A stretch of DNA of 64,000 nt, taken from contig CP060500.1 of NCBI GenBank assembly GCA_024760525.1, positions 208,659-272,658 of the forward strand. The letters run 5' to 3'. The notes beneath the pieces were generated by a model. It was not told the origin of the DNA, ran no database searches, and worked only from the letters and a program-made list of their open reading frames with translations. Both the position numbers and the translations under genes were made by a program. Of this stretch, positions 43,587-51,681 are shown piece by piece (the stretch's first letter is position 1; the number at the start of each line of letters is the position of its first letter). Source of the stretch: Nitrospira sp. GTDB taxonomy: Bacteria; Nitrospirota; Nitrospiria; Nitrospirales; Nitrospiraceae.

Positions 43587-43808
43587 CTTCGCGCGGGAAA
43601 CCTCGGCCTTCAGGCCGGGGAGGAATAGCGCCAGCTCCCGCTCTCCTTTCGATTGTGCTATTTGTTGATACCCATACCCATCGGCCCGCTGGATCAGCTG
43701 ACAGTACCCTGGGTGGGTCTTACACCTGTTCGCAATGTAGCGGGTTGCCCTGGTCAACCCGGGCTTGTTCGATTGCTCTCGCAAGCCCCGGCGTTTAGCC
43801 GGGGTGGT
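43587..43808 (-). mobile_element. Non-autonomous IscB-derived element (PATE-like)
   Basis: On the minus strand it starts with the hairpin ACCCCGGCTAAACGCCGGGG, like the IscB left end at 52634. It continues with GACCAGGGCAACCCGCTAC, matching the start of the IscB guide-RNA scaffold. It then jumps to the IscB C-terminal code (YCQLIQRADGYGY, compare YCRVIQRGDGYGY) and ends with CCTCCCCGGCCTGAAGGCCG. The nuclease body is deleted but both ends remain. Its first hairpin supplies the traE stop codon, and its residual frame stops across the traK ATG. Confidence 0.75.
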
Positions 43809-44379
43809 TGGCCGCCACAGGAACCGTCCCGTCTTCTTCCGGTGTCCCAGCATCAAAGTCCGTGATAAGGGGCTTAAAATCCTGTATGCGAATCTTCATG
43901 CGGTAGTACCGCTTATCCCCATCCGCCACCAACGTCCCGGCGATATACCGTTTTTCTAATCCAATGAGCGTGACCGTATCTTTCACCACCTGTACAGTCG
44001 TCGGATAAAACACTCGCGATAACTGCCGATCGATGACGTACGCCTTGTCCGCATTCAATCGTTCAGTGATAGGCCCAGCCGCTTCCGGAGCAACAAAACC
44101 CAAAAATGTATTGAAGCTGAGTTCGACCGAGTGCGGATGAACATTCGACAGATAAGCAACCAGCGGCATTGAAATTTTCGTCATGTATTCTGGCGACGCC
44201 ACATTGCCAGCGGCCCACATTTCCCGGTCGACCTCCGGCGGCACCATCACCACAACCGTGGAGCCTCGAAACAGGCCGTTCGCCACTAACGCAAGGGCCA
44301 ATACTCCGGATAGTGCGGCGAAGACCAGCGTCTTCAATCTCGAATCAGCCAGTTGGTCAGCAAAGAGTTCCCACTTCAT
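43795..44379 (-). CDS. traE: TraE, VirB5/VirB8-like conjugation protein
   Basis: This 194-residue protein (F TraE: 188) has one membrane helix (18-35) and then the periplasmic TraE domain (SVELSFNTFLGFVAPEAAGP, VFYPTTVQVVKDT, KRYIAGTLVADGDKRYYRM). The last codons, NHPG and the stop, are formed by the left hairpin of the inserted IscB derivative, so the original C-terminus may have been slightly different. Confidence 0.9.
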   Translation of the reverse strand: MKWELFADQLADSRLKTLVFAALSGVLALALVANGLFRGSTVVVMVPPEVDREMWAAGNVASPEYMTKISMPLVAYLSNVHPHSVELSFNTFLGFVAPEAAGPITERLNADKAYVIDRQLSRVFYPTTVQVVKDTVTLIGLEKRYIAGTLVADGDKRYYRMKIRIQDFKPLITDFDAGTPEEDGTVPVAANHPG

Positions 44380-44412
44380 CAGAGCGCCCTCCTCCCAGTG
44401 CCGCCCTCCCAG

Positions 44413-44688
44413 CTACTCCAAAAATTCCCGGCGATCCCCTGGTGGCAACCCCCGGAACTGGAACGACGGGATGCCTAGCCAATAAAACCAGTGAAAGACA
44501 TAGCCTTTGCTCTTACCGCTCTTGAGCTTCATGATGCAGTACGTCGACACAAACCCACCCAGCAAGAAATAGGTAAGTTGACGAGTGAGGATTCCCGCAA
44601 AGATCGCGAGAATAAGGATGATCACCTCATCCAACTCCCACCATAAGATTTGCGGCTGCGTATCGATGTATCGCGGAATCTTCACCAT
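44413..44688 (-). CDS. traL: TraL, small pilus assembly membrane protein
   Basis: This 91-residue protein is the same length as F TraL. Start MVKIPRYIDTQPQILWWELDE is typical of the family. Two closely spaced membrane helices follow (VIILILAIFAGIL, YFLLGGFVSTYCI), then the basic KSGKSKGYVFHWFYWLG. It is a VirB3-like inner-membrane component. A strong hairpin separates it from the pilin gene upstream. Confidence 0.88.
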   Translation of the reverse strand: MVKIPRYIDTQPQILWWELDEVIILILAIFAGILTRQLTYFLLGGFVSTYCIMKLKSGKSKGYVFHWFYWLGIPSFQFRGLPPGDRREFLE

Positions 44689-44751
44689 CAGGCCACCATC
44701 ACTTGAGCATCTGATAACCAATCGACTTCATCGTGCCTTCTTCTAAACTAC

Positions 44752-44783
44752 GAAGGGGACGGAACTGACACTCCGTCCCCTTC
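44752..44783 (-). terminator. Perfect 12-bp hairpin behind the pilin gene
   Basis: GAAGGGGACGGA and TCCGTCCCCTTC pair perfectly around an 8-base loop, 6 bases after the traA stop on the minus strand. No T-run follows, so it may be a partial or factor-dependent terminator or an mRNA-stabilising stem that raises pilin levels above the downstream genes. It is a natural target for the NusA- and NusG-like proteins. Confidence 0.65.
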
Positions 44784-44789
44784 GGCCGA

Positions 44790-45062
44790 TTACATCGTCC
44801 CGGCCGTGATCGTCGGAATGATGTTGGGCAGATAGAACGCGCCCATCGCCACACCGACACCCGCGCCCAGACCGACCCAGTTACCTCGGATCGCGGAGCC
44901 CACGCCCATCAGGGCCGCGAACAAGGCCAACAGGGTACCGAGGCTCCCCTGCAACCAGCCGGTCACCTGCAGGACGAGCGGAGCAAAGGTGGCATCCGCG
45001 CCAGCATTGGCCACGCCAGCGGACAGGATCAACAAAGCGAACGCAAAAAGTGACTTCTTCAT
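44790..45062 (-). CDS. traA: TraA-like pilin precursor
   Basis: This 90-residue protein has a signal peptide (1-21, ending VANA). The mature pilin has about 69 residues with two hydrophobic helices (LLALFAALMGVGSAI, GLGAGVGVAMGAFYLP), as in VirB2/TraA pilins. It heads the A-L-E-K-B order. A GGAGG-like site precedes the start. The hairpin behind it probably favours high expression. Confidence 0.88.
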   Translation of the reverse strand: MKKSLFAFALLILSAGVANAGADATFAPLVLQVTGWLQGSLGTLLALFAALMGVGSAIRGNWVGLGAGVGVAMGAFYLPNIIPTITAGTM

Positions 45063-45142
45063 GGAAGGACCTCCATCACAGTGTTTGGAAACGATTGATG
45101 ATTCGACGTCATGCCAAACTGAATGTGTCTGAAAGGTCGGTT

Positions 45143-45844
45143 TTACTGGGTCACCCTCGCCCCTCCTTTGCTGGCCTCAGAAGTCCCCTGGACCGGAGAC
45201 GCCGACCGTGTCTCTATGGGTAACTTGACCCGCTCCACACATGGGGAGCTATAAATCGCCGTCACCGAGAGGATCGATCGTCCCTCTGATCCCTGTGTTC
45301 CCACTGTCTGAACCTCCTCAACAAAGCTGGGTCTTGTCACCAACAGCCGCTCAACGTATTTTCGAACCGCGGCAGTGCGTGACTGCCCAACCTCTTGAGT
45401 ATTACGTCCCTCTGCTTCCTGTGACACAAAGCGCGTCACCGACACCCCAGCCGGTTTGTCTGTCAGCAAGGTTGCCAACAGCCCCTGCTGCTCCTTCGTC
45501 AACTCACGACCGTCTTTCGTAAATGACAGCTCCACGGTACGAACACGGTACGTTAGCTGACAGGACGACATTGGGCTGACCCCTCTAGCCGAATTCGGCA
45601 ACAGGTTGGTCTCCCGAATGACCGCTGAACCCGGTTCTACGGTCATACTGGACAACGGAGGTGGTGGTGGAGGGACCTGAATAGCCTTCGCTCCATTCGG
45701 CGACAGCACAGTAGGCGGAGTGCAGAAGTCCGGTTGGCCGACCATCCACTGGGGAGTCGCCTCAAAACGAGCCACCCCAGACTCAAACGCGGTCGTCTCC
45801 TGACAAAACATCAACCCGATTGATGTGAGAATCACGCTTAACAT
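45143..45844 (-). CDS. Exported protein with possible OmpA-like C-terminus
   Basis: This 233-residue protein starts at the ATG ending at 45844 after AGAGGC. A signal peptide (1-19) is followed by a Pro-rich linker (VPPPPPPL). From about 95 the region VELSFTKDGRELTKEQQGLL, VTRFVSQEAEGR and QSRTAAVRKYVERLL has the order of OmpA/MotB peptidoglycan-binding domains (strand, helix, turn, R-A helix). It may anchor the apparatus to the cell wall. Confidence 0.55.
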   Translation of the reverse strand: MLSVILTSIGLMFCQETTAFESGVARFEATPQWMVGQPDFCTPPTVLSPNGAKAIQVPPPPPPLSSMTVEPGSAVIRETNLLPNSARGVSPMSSCQLTYRVRTVELSFTKDGRELTKEQQGLLATLLTDKPAGVSVTRFVSQEAEGRNTQEVGQSRTAAVRKYVERLLVTRPSFVEEVQTVGTQGSEGRSILSVTAIYSSPCVERVKLPIETRSASPVQGTSEASKGGARVTQ

Positions 45845-45887
45845 ATTGCCTCTTCTATTCGTCGATGAGAGACCAGCGCACCAGGAT

Positions 45888-46016
45888 CTATTGAGACTTT
45901 GCTTTTGCCGCTCCAGTCCGAGCACCCTGGCGCCACAACTCAACCCCAAATACGAGCGCAATCGTCAATCCGCACCCAATCAACACATGGACGAAGTTAA
46001 ACTCTAGCGTTGCCAT
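45888..46016 (-). CDS. Small single-membrane protein
   Basis: A 42-residue frame starts MATLEFNFVHVLIGCG and ends KAKSQ, with one membrane helix and a basic tail. GGAGGAGGCGGT precedes the ATG perfectly. CGTAATAGG lies 37 bases upstream, the same distance as before the outer-membrane gene at 47213. It stands 43 bases before the next gene of the operon. Confidence 0.6.
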   Translation of the reverse strand: MATLEFNFVHVLIGCGLTIALVFGVELWRQGARTGAAKAKSQ

Positions 46017-46053
46017 ACCGCCTCCTCCTGACGAGTTCACACAACTAGACACC

Positions 46054-46060
46054 TATTACG
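46054..46060 (-). promoter_or_regulatory. CGTAATA motif before the 42-residue gene
   Basis: Minus-strand GAACGTAATAGGT, 37 bases before the ATG at 46016. The same nine-base word with the same spacing occurs at 47251. The motif survived insertion of the element at 46072, which ends 11 bases upstream of it. Confidence 0.45.
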
Positions 46061-46071
46061 TTCTTCGTGGC

Positions 46072-46330
46072 TTGACATCCTCCCCGGCACGAAGACCGGA
46101 GATTCCTACGGCGTTCAAGCCCCAACAGCAGCCTGAATCGCTTCAGTGGGTTCCTTGGCCGAGCGCGCAACCGCTGCTCGTATCTCCAAAGGCGTGAATT
46201 CCCGTGTGCCCCACGGTACATCGAACACAATACACTCCGGATGAGACGAGACAGCGACATCGAACCGCTGTCTCGTCTGCTCTCTCCATCCTCCCCCTGA
46301 ACGGGGAGGCATTCCGCGCAGTAGGGTAAA
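46072..46330 (-). mobile_element. TnpB-type element remnant without tnpB
   Basis: On the minus strand it begins near the hairpin CCTCCCCGTTCAGGGGGAGG and ends GCCGTAGGAATCTCCGGTC, then a hairpin and GGATGTCAAG. This matches the right end of the TnpB element at 60687-60727 almost base for base. Between the ends lies a 65-residue frame (46115-46312, with FDVPWGTREFTPLEIRAAVA) that is not TnpB; it may be a passenger or chance. An inner inverted repeat around CGAGACAGCGGTTCGATG also exists. Confidence 0.6.
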
Positions 46331-46415
46331 ATCCCTGCATAGGTCGACGCCGCTCGCTCCACCAGATCGGAGTCCGAATCTGAAACGACGTCGATACTGG
46401 CTGCCATCGTCAGCA

Positions 46416-47213
46416 TCACCACACCCACGTGATCGCCATATTTCCCCGAAACGTGGATTTAAGTGGCGATGAACCGAAGTCATGCCCAGCCCCCGTAGTT
46501 AAGATCCATTCCGGTCGGATCGCCCACATGAGTCCCACTTCAGGCGTCCACACATACGCGCCCGCTTGCGTCGGATCCTGCCCATAGGTGACGCTCGCCA
46601 CGCCACCCAATTCTGAGGTAAAGGCTCGCACCAAACCCGCGCGACCGTACCAGATCGACCGTTGCCCCACGCTCTGCAACCCAGGCCGCACCTCCGGTGT
46701 CACCTGGAACCCCACATTCGCGTGCGCCCACCAATGTCCCCACCACTGGCTCCCCAAATCCCATGAGGCCAACAATTCAGTCCGCGCCGATGGCTCACTC
46801 CATGGGCCCGTCACAGGGACCTGACCCGTCACTCGAATACCGAGACTCGGAAGGGCTAAATCCCCCTCCTGTTGTTTGTTAAACCGGTACAACAACCCCA
46901 CTCGCACTCCTCGTGGATCATCCACGGTCCCAGGATGCAATGGCCCCCACGCGGTGGTGCCACCAGCAAACACCTCGAGACCCGACACCACTCCCCAGCG
47001 AACATCGACCGTTTGGCGAACTCGCACCTCCTGCGATTCGACCTTGTCAAATCGAAAGGCAGGCTGCACCACCACGTTACCCTTATTGATTGGATAGGCA
47101 TCATCCAATTGAGTTGGGAATCCGGGTGACAAGTTCAGAGGCGACACCTCTGCCCCAGCCGACGACCAACTGACCAACCCCAATACGAGAATCGTCACAC
47201 GTAGTTGCCACAT
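46416..47213 (-). CDS. Outer-membrane beta-barrel protein
   Basis: This 265-residue protein has a signal peptide (1-21). Alternating strands (GNVVVQPAFRFDKVE, VRVRQTVDVRWGVVSGLEVFAG, GVRVGLLYRF and others) run to a terminal aromatic residue (AITWVW), the outer-membrane insertion signature. It resembles transporter-like porins of unknown substrate. It is the first gene of the minus-strand cluster and faces the divergent control region at 47214-47871. Confidence 0.75.
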   Translation of the reverse strand: MWQLRVTILVLGLVSWSSAGAEVSPLNLSPGFPTQLDDAYPINKGNVVVQPAFRFDKVESQEVRVRQTVDVRWGVVSGLEVFAGGTTAWGPLHPGTVDDPRGVRVGLLYRFNKQQEGDLALPSLGIRVTGQVPVTGPWSEPSARTELLASWDLGSQWWGHWWAHANVGFQVTPEVRPGLQSVGQRSIWYGRAGLVRAFTSELGGVASVTYGQDPTQAGAYVWTPEVGLMWAIRPEWILTTGAGHDFGSSPLKSTFRGNMAITWVW

Positions 47214-47690
47214 AGCACGACCTCACAAGTTAATCTCTGTCCCTGTGACCTATTACGTTCAAACCGGACTAGATGAAGGAGAAGACTGAGTAGATCGCAG
47301 AGCAGATCAGAAATGGAGGGAGGTCAAATGCCAGGACACAGCTCATCAACACGCGAGGGCGTTCGCAATCTCAACCACTCACGTCAGGGTAAACCAACGG
47401 CGTCAGGACAAGAATGGCTGCGAAGCAGACACAGCGCACGATGCCGTGTCAGCCGAATCGGTCGACTAGAGCGCATAACACAATGTCCCGTTCCGTCAGA
47501 CTTGCTCATTCCTGCTCACACAGGAACGACGCTGACTTCCTGCTTCGCCGAGGCCGGTTTCACCCGGATCTTGCGATCCGAGCCAGAGCCTTCCTCTCCA
47601 CAGGCTGACACCGTGGAACTCACGGCGTAATGCCTCACAACGCGCAATTACCTATTTAACTGTTCAAGCCCCATAGAAATATTACGCTGA
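47214..47690. other. Divergent control region, left part
   Basis: This stretch separates the transfer operon from the plus-strand arm. It contains the CGTAATA motif at 47251 and a small inverted repeat TTCCTG/CAGGAA near 47507-47524, and another minus-strand TATTACG at 47680. One open frame (47313-47630) has no ribosome-binding site or domain and is not accepted as a gene. An oriT could lie here, but I see no nic consensus. Confidence 0.4.
47251..47257 (-). promoter_or_regulatory. CGTAATA motif at the head of the transfer operon
   Basis: GAACGTAATAGGT on the minus strand stands 37 bases before the outer-membrane gene at 47213. It is the best candidate for the main promoter of the minus-strand cluster. 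No clear -35 box is visible. Confidence 0.45.
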
Positions 47691-47729
47691 GGCGCGAAAA
47701 GCCCCGTCATTCATGGCGGGGATGTCAAG
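47691..47729. repeat. Minimal IS605-type hairpin element
   Basis: AAGCCCCGTCATTCATGGCG followed by GGGATGTCAAG joins a left-end-like hairpin to the right-end word GATGTCAAG within 39 bases. It looks like an extreme deletion derivative of the TnpB elements at 49130 and 59275. Confidence 0.5.
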
Positions 47730-47753
47730 CTCAAGCGGACATGAGCCGTGACA

Positions 47754-47827
47754 CTGTGACACACCCCCCTGTGTCACAGTCTTAGATGTCGGGATCTCGG
47801 ACCGTGACACACCCCCCTATGTCACAG
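47754..47827. promoter_or_regulatory. Tandem palindromic operators
   Basis: Two near-identical sites, 48 bases apart. The first (47754-47779) has perfect arms CTGTGACAC and GTGTCACAG around ACCCCCCT. The second (47802-47827) has CGTGACAC and TGTCACAG around the same spacer. Such paired dyads are typical of a dimeric repressor controlling a divergent promoter. They lie 45 bases before the nuclease gene. The XRE protein (51626) or the winged-helix protein (58588) are candidate binders. Confidence 0.65.
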
Positions 47828-47871
47828 TGTCAAGTTATTCACAAGGCAACCTTTCACCACACGAGGAACTT

Positions 47872-49089
47872 ATGTTTATCGACGCAATCCATGGAGCCGC
47901 CCTGATGGGTTTACATGACAGTGCCTATCGTCCACGCCCATCCATGGCAGGACCTGAACGGTGTTTACGCCAAATCGTCTACAAGGGCCGTGGAGTCGAA
48001 GGTGCCCCGGTCGGCTCTCGCTTAGCCATGGTCCTCAAAGACGGCGACGCGCACGAACGCGTCTCCATCGATGTTCTCCGCCACACCCTGTTACACATTC
48101 ATAGCGAGCAACACCCCATCGATCTCGTCAATGCACTGCCATGGCGTGCACACCTCCCAGGCTACACCTGCTCTGTCTGCACCCCGTCCGGTGACATCCC
48201 TCGCATTATTCCTGCGAGCACATTGCATGGTCACCTCGACTATTTAGGTCGAGATCTCTTTGGGGATAACCATCTCGGTGAACACAAAGGCGTTGTCTCC
48301 CATATCTTCAAACGCTTCTGGGAAGGGGAGAAAGAGCCGTTGGACTATTTCACTCAGAACGTGTGTTATTTCCGCGGGCTCCGAGAAGAAGACCTTATCG
48401 TCAACACCGGTGGCCTGCTCATCAAAAACAAAGACACCAGCGCCTATCTGGAATTTGAACTCGAATACGACTACGACCAGGATCGTCTGTTCGTGGGGAA
48501 TATGATCTACGCGCCCGGACTCGAACGACGGGCCGTCAACAAGACATACACTGGCCTCTATCACCAAGCCATTGAGAAGTTTCGCCTGGCCGACCAACAT
48601 ATTGCCGACCAGACGCTCCCTCCTAGACTCGATGATGCCGACGACACGCGCTGTCTCTACTGCCCATACCAAGATCTCTGCTGGGAAGGATATGAACAAC
48701 CACCGCTCACCCAAGCACTCATGCTTCCAGACCATCTCCTCCCACTCGCAAAAGAGCTCTTCGACCTCGAAGCCGAACTCAAACAACTCAAACCCAAATC
48801 CGATCGGCAGGAGGAATTAAAAACTACCCTCATCAAGGAACTCACCGTCCTCCAAGCCACCACACTCACAAGTCCCGACCTTGAAATCCAACTGACACAA
48901 AGTTCTCAGAACCGGCTAGACGAGAAACGCTTACCGACAAGCATCAAGAAGGCCTTTATCAAAACCATCACCGTCAATCGCCTCACGGTCCGCCGCCCAA
49001 AACCCCAGGCCAAAAGCAAACGGGCTCGCCCGCGTCCAACTTCCACGCTAACGACAATCCCAAGCGGCACGCACCAAACCGCAGCGTAG
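47872..49089 (+). CDS. Cas4/RecB-like PD-(D/E)XK nuclease
   Basis: This is a 405-residue protein. I chose the ATG at 47872 because GAGGAACTT precedes it; an upstream GTG at 47827 lies inside the operator. A first Cys in ERCLRQIVY, HGHLDYLG (Asp), EHKGVVSHIF (Glu-x-Lys) and a later cluster CLYCPYQDLC give the Cas4/AddB layout of an Fe-S cluster nuclease. It probably processes DNA ends of the element. The Lys/Pro-rich C-terminus is extra. It opens the plus-strand arm. Confidence 0.8.
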   Translation: MFIDAIHGAALMGLHDSAYRPRPSMAGPERCLRQIVYKGRGVEGAPVGSRLAMVLKDGDAHERVSIDVLRHTLLHIHSEQHPIDLVNALPWRAHLPGYTCSVCTPSGDIPRIIPASTLHGHLDYLGRDLFGDNHLGEHKGVVSHIFKRFWEGEKEPLDYFTQNVCYFRGLREEDLIVNTGGLLIKNKDTSAYLEFELEYDYDQDRLFVGNMIYAPGLERRAVNKTYTGLYHQAIEKFRLADQHIADQTLPPRLDDADDTRCLYCPYQDLCWEGYEQPPLTQALMLPDHLLPLAKELFDLEAELKQLKPKSDRQEELKTTLIKELTVLQATTLTSPDLEIQLTQSSQNRLDEKRLPTSIKKAFIKTITVNRLTVRRPKPQAKSKRARPRPTSTLTTIPSGTHQTAA

Positions 49090-49182
49090 CAAGTATCCAA
49101 CGACCGCATCCTCATCTCTCATTACCTACGTTACGCGCAAAGCCCCGCCATTCATAGCGAGGATGACACACGTGAAGTCCTC

Positions 49183-49189
49183 CGTAATA
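49183..49189 (+). promoter_or_regulatory. CGTAATA motif before tnpB copy 1
   Basis: CCGTAATAGAGAAGG on the plus strand, 21 bases before the ATG at 49211, followed by a possible AGAAGG ribosome-binding site. Confidence 0.35.
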
Positions 49190-49210
49190 GAGAAGGGATC
49201 CGCGCACGCT

Positions 49211-50449
49211 ATGCATCGACTGCAAGCCTACAAGTTTGAGCTGCGCCCGACTGGGGAACAGCAGCGCCTCATGCGCCGCGTTGCCGGGTCCTGTCGATTT
49301 GTCTTTAATAAAGGACTCGAGTTGCAGCAGCAACGCTACGAACGAGGTGAGAAGACGCTTCGATATGCCGGGCTGTGTAAGGTCCTGACGCAGTGGAAGT
49401 CACAGTCTGACAGGTTGTGGCTGGCTGAGACACCGAGCCAGGCCCTGCAACAGGCACTCAAGGATTTGGAGCGGGCCTACGCCAACTTCTTTGCCCAGCG
49501 CGCTGCCTTCCCGCGCTTCAAGAAGAAGGACCGAGCCGATCACTTCCGCTATCCGCAAGGGGTCCGACTCGATGAAGCCAATAGCCGTGTCTACCTCCCC
49601 AAGCTCGGGTGGCTCCGCTACCGCAACAGTCGCGAAGTGTTGGGGACGGTGAAGAATGTCACGGTGAGCCAGTCCTGCGACACATGGTTCATCTCGATCC
49701 AGACGGAGCGAGAGGTCCCTCGCCCCATGCCGCAGGCGACCACCGCCGTGGGGATCGATCTGGGGATCGTCCGGTTCGCCACGCTCTCCGACGGCACGGT
49801 CTATGTCCCGCTCCACAGTTTTAAGAACCATGAAACGCGGCTGCGCAAGGCGCAGCAGGCCATGAATCGGAAAGTGAAATTCAGCCAGAACTGGAAGAAG
49901 GCGAAAGCCCGCATCCAGCGCATCCATGCCCGCATCGGGAACGCCCGTCGCGACTACCTGCACAAAGCCTCTTCTACCATCAGCCACAACCACGCGATGG
50001 TATCCATGGAGGACTTGCAGGTCAGCACCATGAGTCGATCGGCACGAGGGACTGTCGAGCAACCCGGGCGAAACGTGCGAGCTAAGGCAGGCTTGAATCG
50101 CTCGATCCTTGATCAAGGCTGGGGCGAGTTCAGAAGACAGCTGGAGTACAAACTAACATGGAAAGGAGGATGGCTTGTTCCTGTGCCGCCGCAGCACACG
50201 AGTCAAACCTGTCCCTCGTGCAGTCATGTGTCAGCGGACAACCGCCAGACCCAAGCGCGGTTCGCGTGCGTCATGTGTGGCTTTGAGGACCATGCGGATC
50301 TTGTTGGGGCCATCAATATTCTAAGGGCGGGACACGCCCGATTCGCCTGTGAAGTGAGCGGTGCACCACGGCCGCCAGCAACAGGAACTCACCGAAACGG
50401 ATTGGGAGAGCACACGACCTCCCACGTCGTAGGAATCGCCGCCCTTTAG
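49211..50449 (+). CDS. tnpB: TnpB RNA-guided nuclease (copy 1)
   Basis: This is a 412-residue protein. The N-terminal OrfB helix-turn-helix region (YKFELRPTGEQQRLMRRVAG) precedes the nuclease. RuvC-I Asp is in VGIDLGIVRFATL, RuvC-II Glu in MVSMEDLQV, a four-Cys zinc ribbon is CPSCSHV and CVMCGF, and RuvC-III Asp is in HADLVGAINIL. All catalytic residues are intact. TnpB cuts DNA guided by an RNA made from the element's right end. About 60 percent alike to copy 3. Confidence 0.93.
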   Translation: MHRLQAYKFELRPTGEQQRLMRRVAGSCRFVFNKGLELQQQRYERGEKTLRYAGLCKVLTQWKSQSDRLWLAETPSQALQQALKDLERAYANFFAQRAAFPRFKKKDRADHFRYPQGVRLDEANSRVYLPKLGWLRYRNSREVLGTVKNVTVSQSCDTWFISIQTEREVPRPMPQATTAVGIDLGIVRFATLSDGTVYVPLHSFKNHETRLRKAQQAMNRKVKFSQNWKKAKARIQRIHARIGNARRDYLHKASSTISHNHAMVSMEDLQVSTMSRSARGTVEQPGRNVRAKAGLNRSILDQGWGEFRRQLEYKLTWKGGWLVPVPPQHTSQTCPSCSHVSADNRQTQARFACVMCGFEDHADLVGAINILRAGHARFACEVSGAPRPPATGTHRNGLGEHTTSHVVGIAAL

Positions 50450-50481
50450 GACGGCGAGGATGTCAAAGAAGGAGCCCGATT

Positions 50482-51681
50482 ATGCAACCAGTACCCCAGA
50501 CACCAAAACGCCGCTTTGTCAGCATCGTCGGACTGAGTGACGAACGCCGGATCCCTCGGCTCGGCCGCATCCGATTAGGCCACGTCAACTTCAACACCGA
50601 TTCGGACAAATCCCGTCCCGAAGAAGACGCGTTCTTTCATGTCCCCCAAGAAGTCGCTGCCGTCTACGGAACTACCCCAACCGAACTGGATATCCTCTTC
50701 CCAGTCAACGATCGGAGTGTGGTATTCCCCCAAGCCTACGAATACTACGGCAGTAGTCGCCGATTGCTCTGTTCCGGGGACGGCCGTCAGGCCATGCGCT
50801 GGGATTCTCAAAAACTGACGATGCAGCCCACGGAGTGTCCGTGCAATCTCTTGGGTGAAGGATGTAAACAACGAGGGCATCTCCTCGTCATGCTGCCGAG
50901 AGTCCGACAAACCGGGGTCTACCAGATCGACACGAGTAGTCTCATGTCCATCATCAACATCAACTCCTTCCTCCATATGTTGGCCCCGGAAGACGACCCA
51001 GACAATGGCCTCCTCGGATACTTCGCCATGGTCCCCATGAAACTGCGCCGTGTCCCCCGTGACATCTACCCCAAAGGGTACCATCGCAAATCCTACCCAT
51101 TAGAACTGGTCTTGGATGCCACCGACGACGAAATCAAGGAGCTCCGAGCCCAGAAGGAGAAAACTCTCGCCCAAACGCGTAAGTGGACCGTCCAAGTCCC
51201 GGAACAAACCAATCCCGAACAAGACCAGGGCTCCATCATCACCATTGATGGACAAGATCCCAGCGCCGTGGCCGCAGCAGCTCCCGCTGATCAGTCGGCC
51301 CAACCGCAGACTCCCACACCCGCACAGCCCGCAGCGACAGCCGACGCCCCGCTAGGCGTACCACCTGTCTCGCAACCATCAGACCCCAGCCCCCAGCCCC
51401 CAGCGACCACAAGTCGACCGACCCAGAATCCACAGGCCTCCCATCAACCCCCGCCAACTCCCGCCGCCCCAATGCGAAGCGATCGGGTGACCCCCGCCCA
51501 GCGGAACCGGATCTTATCGAAGACCAGACCCGTGCAGATTCCCGATCAGGTCGTAGACGCACTGATCGAGACCTACACGAAAAAGCAGGCGTCAGAATTG
51601 ATCAATCAACTGGATGCAGGGAATTTCAGTGCCTTCGACCGCCGCGAACACCGCGAGGTCCCACTACCGGTCGCGGTGTAA
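50482..51681 (+). CDS. Gp3-like recombination directionality factor homologue
   Basis: This is a 399-residue protein. Residues 1-200 follow the RDF/Gp3 pattern: RLGRIRLGHVNFN, DAFFHVPQEVAAVYGTTPTELDILFPVNDR, then YYGSSRRLLCSGDGRQAMRW, CPCNLLGEGCKQRGHLLVMLP, and VYQIDTSSLMSI. Serine-integrase RDFs reverse integration to excise phage. Related proteins on conjugative elements are often labelled metal-binding. Residues 250-340 are a Pro/Ala/Gln linker, and a short basic tail ends it. No serine integrase is seen in the window. Confidence 0.7.
   Translation: MQPVPQTPKRRFVSIVGLSDERRIPRLGRIRLGHVNFNTDSDKSRPEEDAFFHVPQEVAAVYGTTPTELDILFPVNDRSVVFPQAYEYYGSSRRLLCSGDGRQAMRWDSQKLTMQPTECPCNLLGEGCKQRGHLLVMLPRVRQTGVYQIDTSSLMSIININSFLHMLAPEDDPDNGLLGYFAMVPMKLRRVPRDIYPKGYHRKSYPLELVLDATDDEIKELRAQKEKTLAQTRKWTVQVPEQTNPEQDQGSIITIDGQDPSAVAAAAPADQSAQPQTPTPAQPAATADAPLGVPPVSQPSDPSPQPPATTSRPTQNPQASHQPPPTPAAPMRSDRVTPAQRNRILSKTRPVQIPDQVVDALIETYTKKQASELINQLDAGNFSAFDRREHREVPLPVAV

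Larger units (their letters stand above)
49130..50466 (+). mobile_element. IS605-type element carrying TnpB only (copy 1)
   Basis: The left hairpin AAGCCCCGCCATTCATAGCG (49139) and the right hairpin GCCGCCCTTTAGGACGGC with GATGTCAA at its end (50466) enclose a single tnpB. No tnpA is present. It sits in the gap between the nuclease gene and the Gp3-like gene, and the ribosome-binding site of the latter (AAGGAG) begins right after the right end. Confidence 0.75.

Noticed and set aside
47313..47630. 105-codon plus-strand open frame in the divergent control region
   Set aside because: No convincing ribosome-binding site, no recognisable domain, and Arg/Ser-rich content typical of non-coding GC-rich DNA.
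47754..47827. CRISPR-like repeats
   Set aside because: Only two copies, each an inverted repeat without regular spacers and without cas genes; better read as operators.
49211..50449. Cas12 effector of a type V CRISPR system
   Set aside because: Length about 400 residues, IS605-type ends and no array: these are TnpB proteins.
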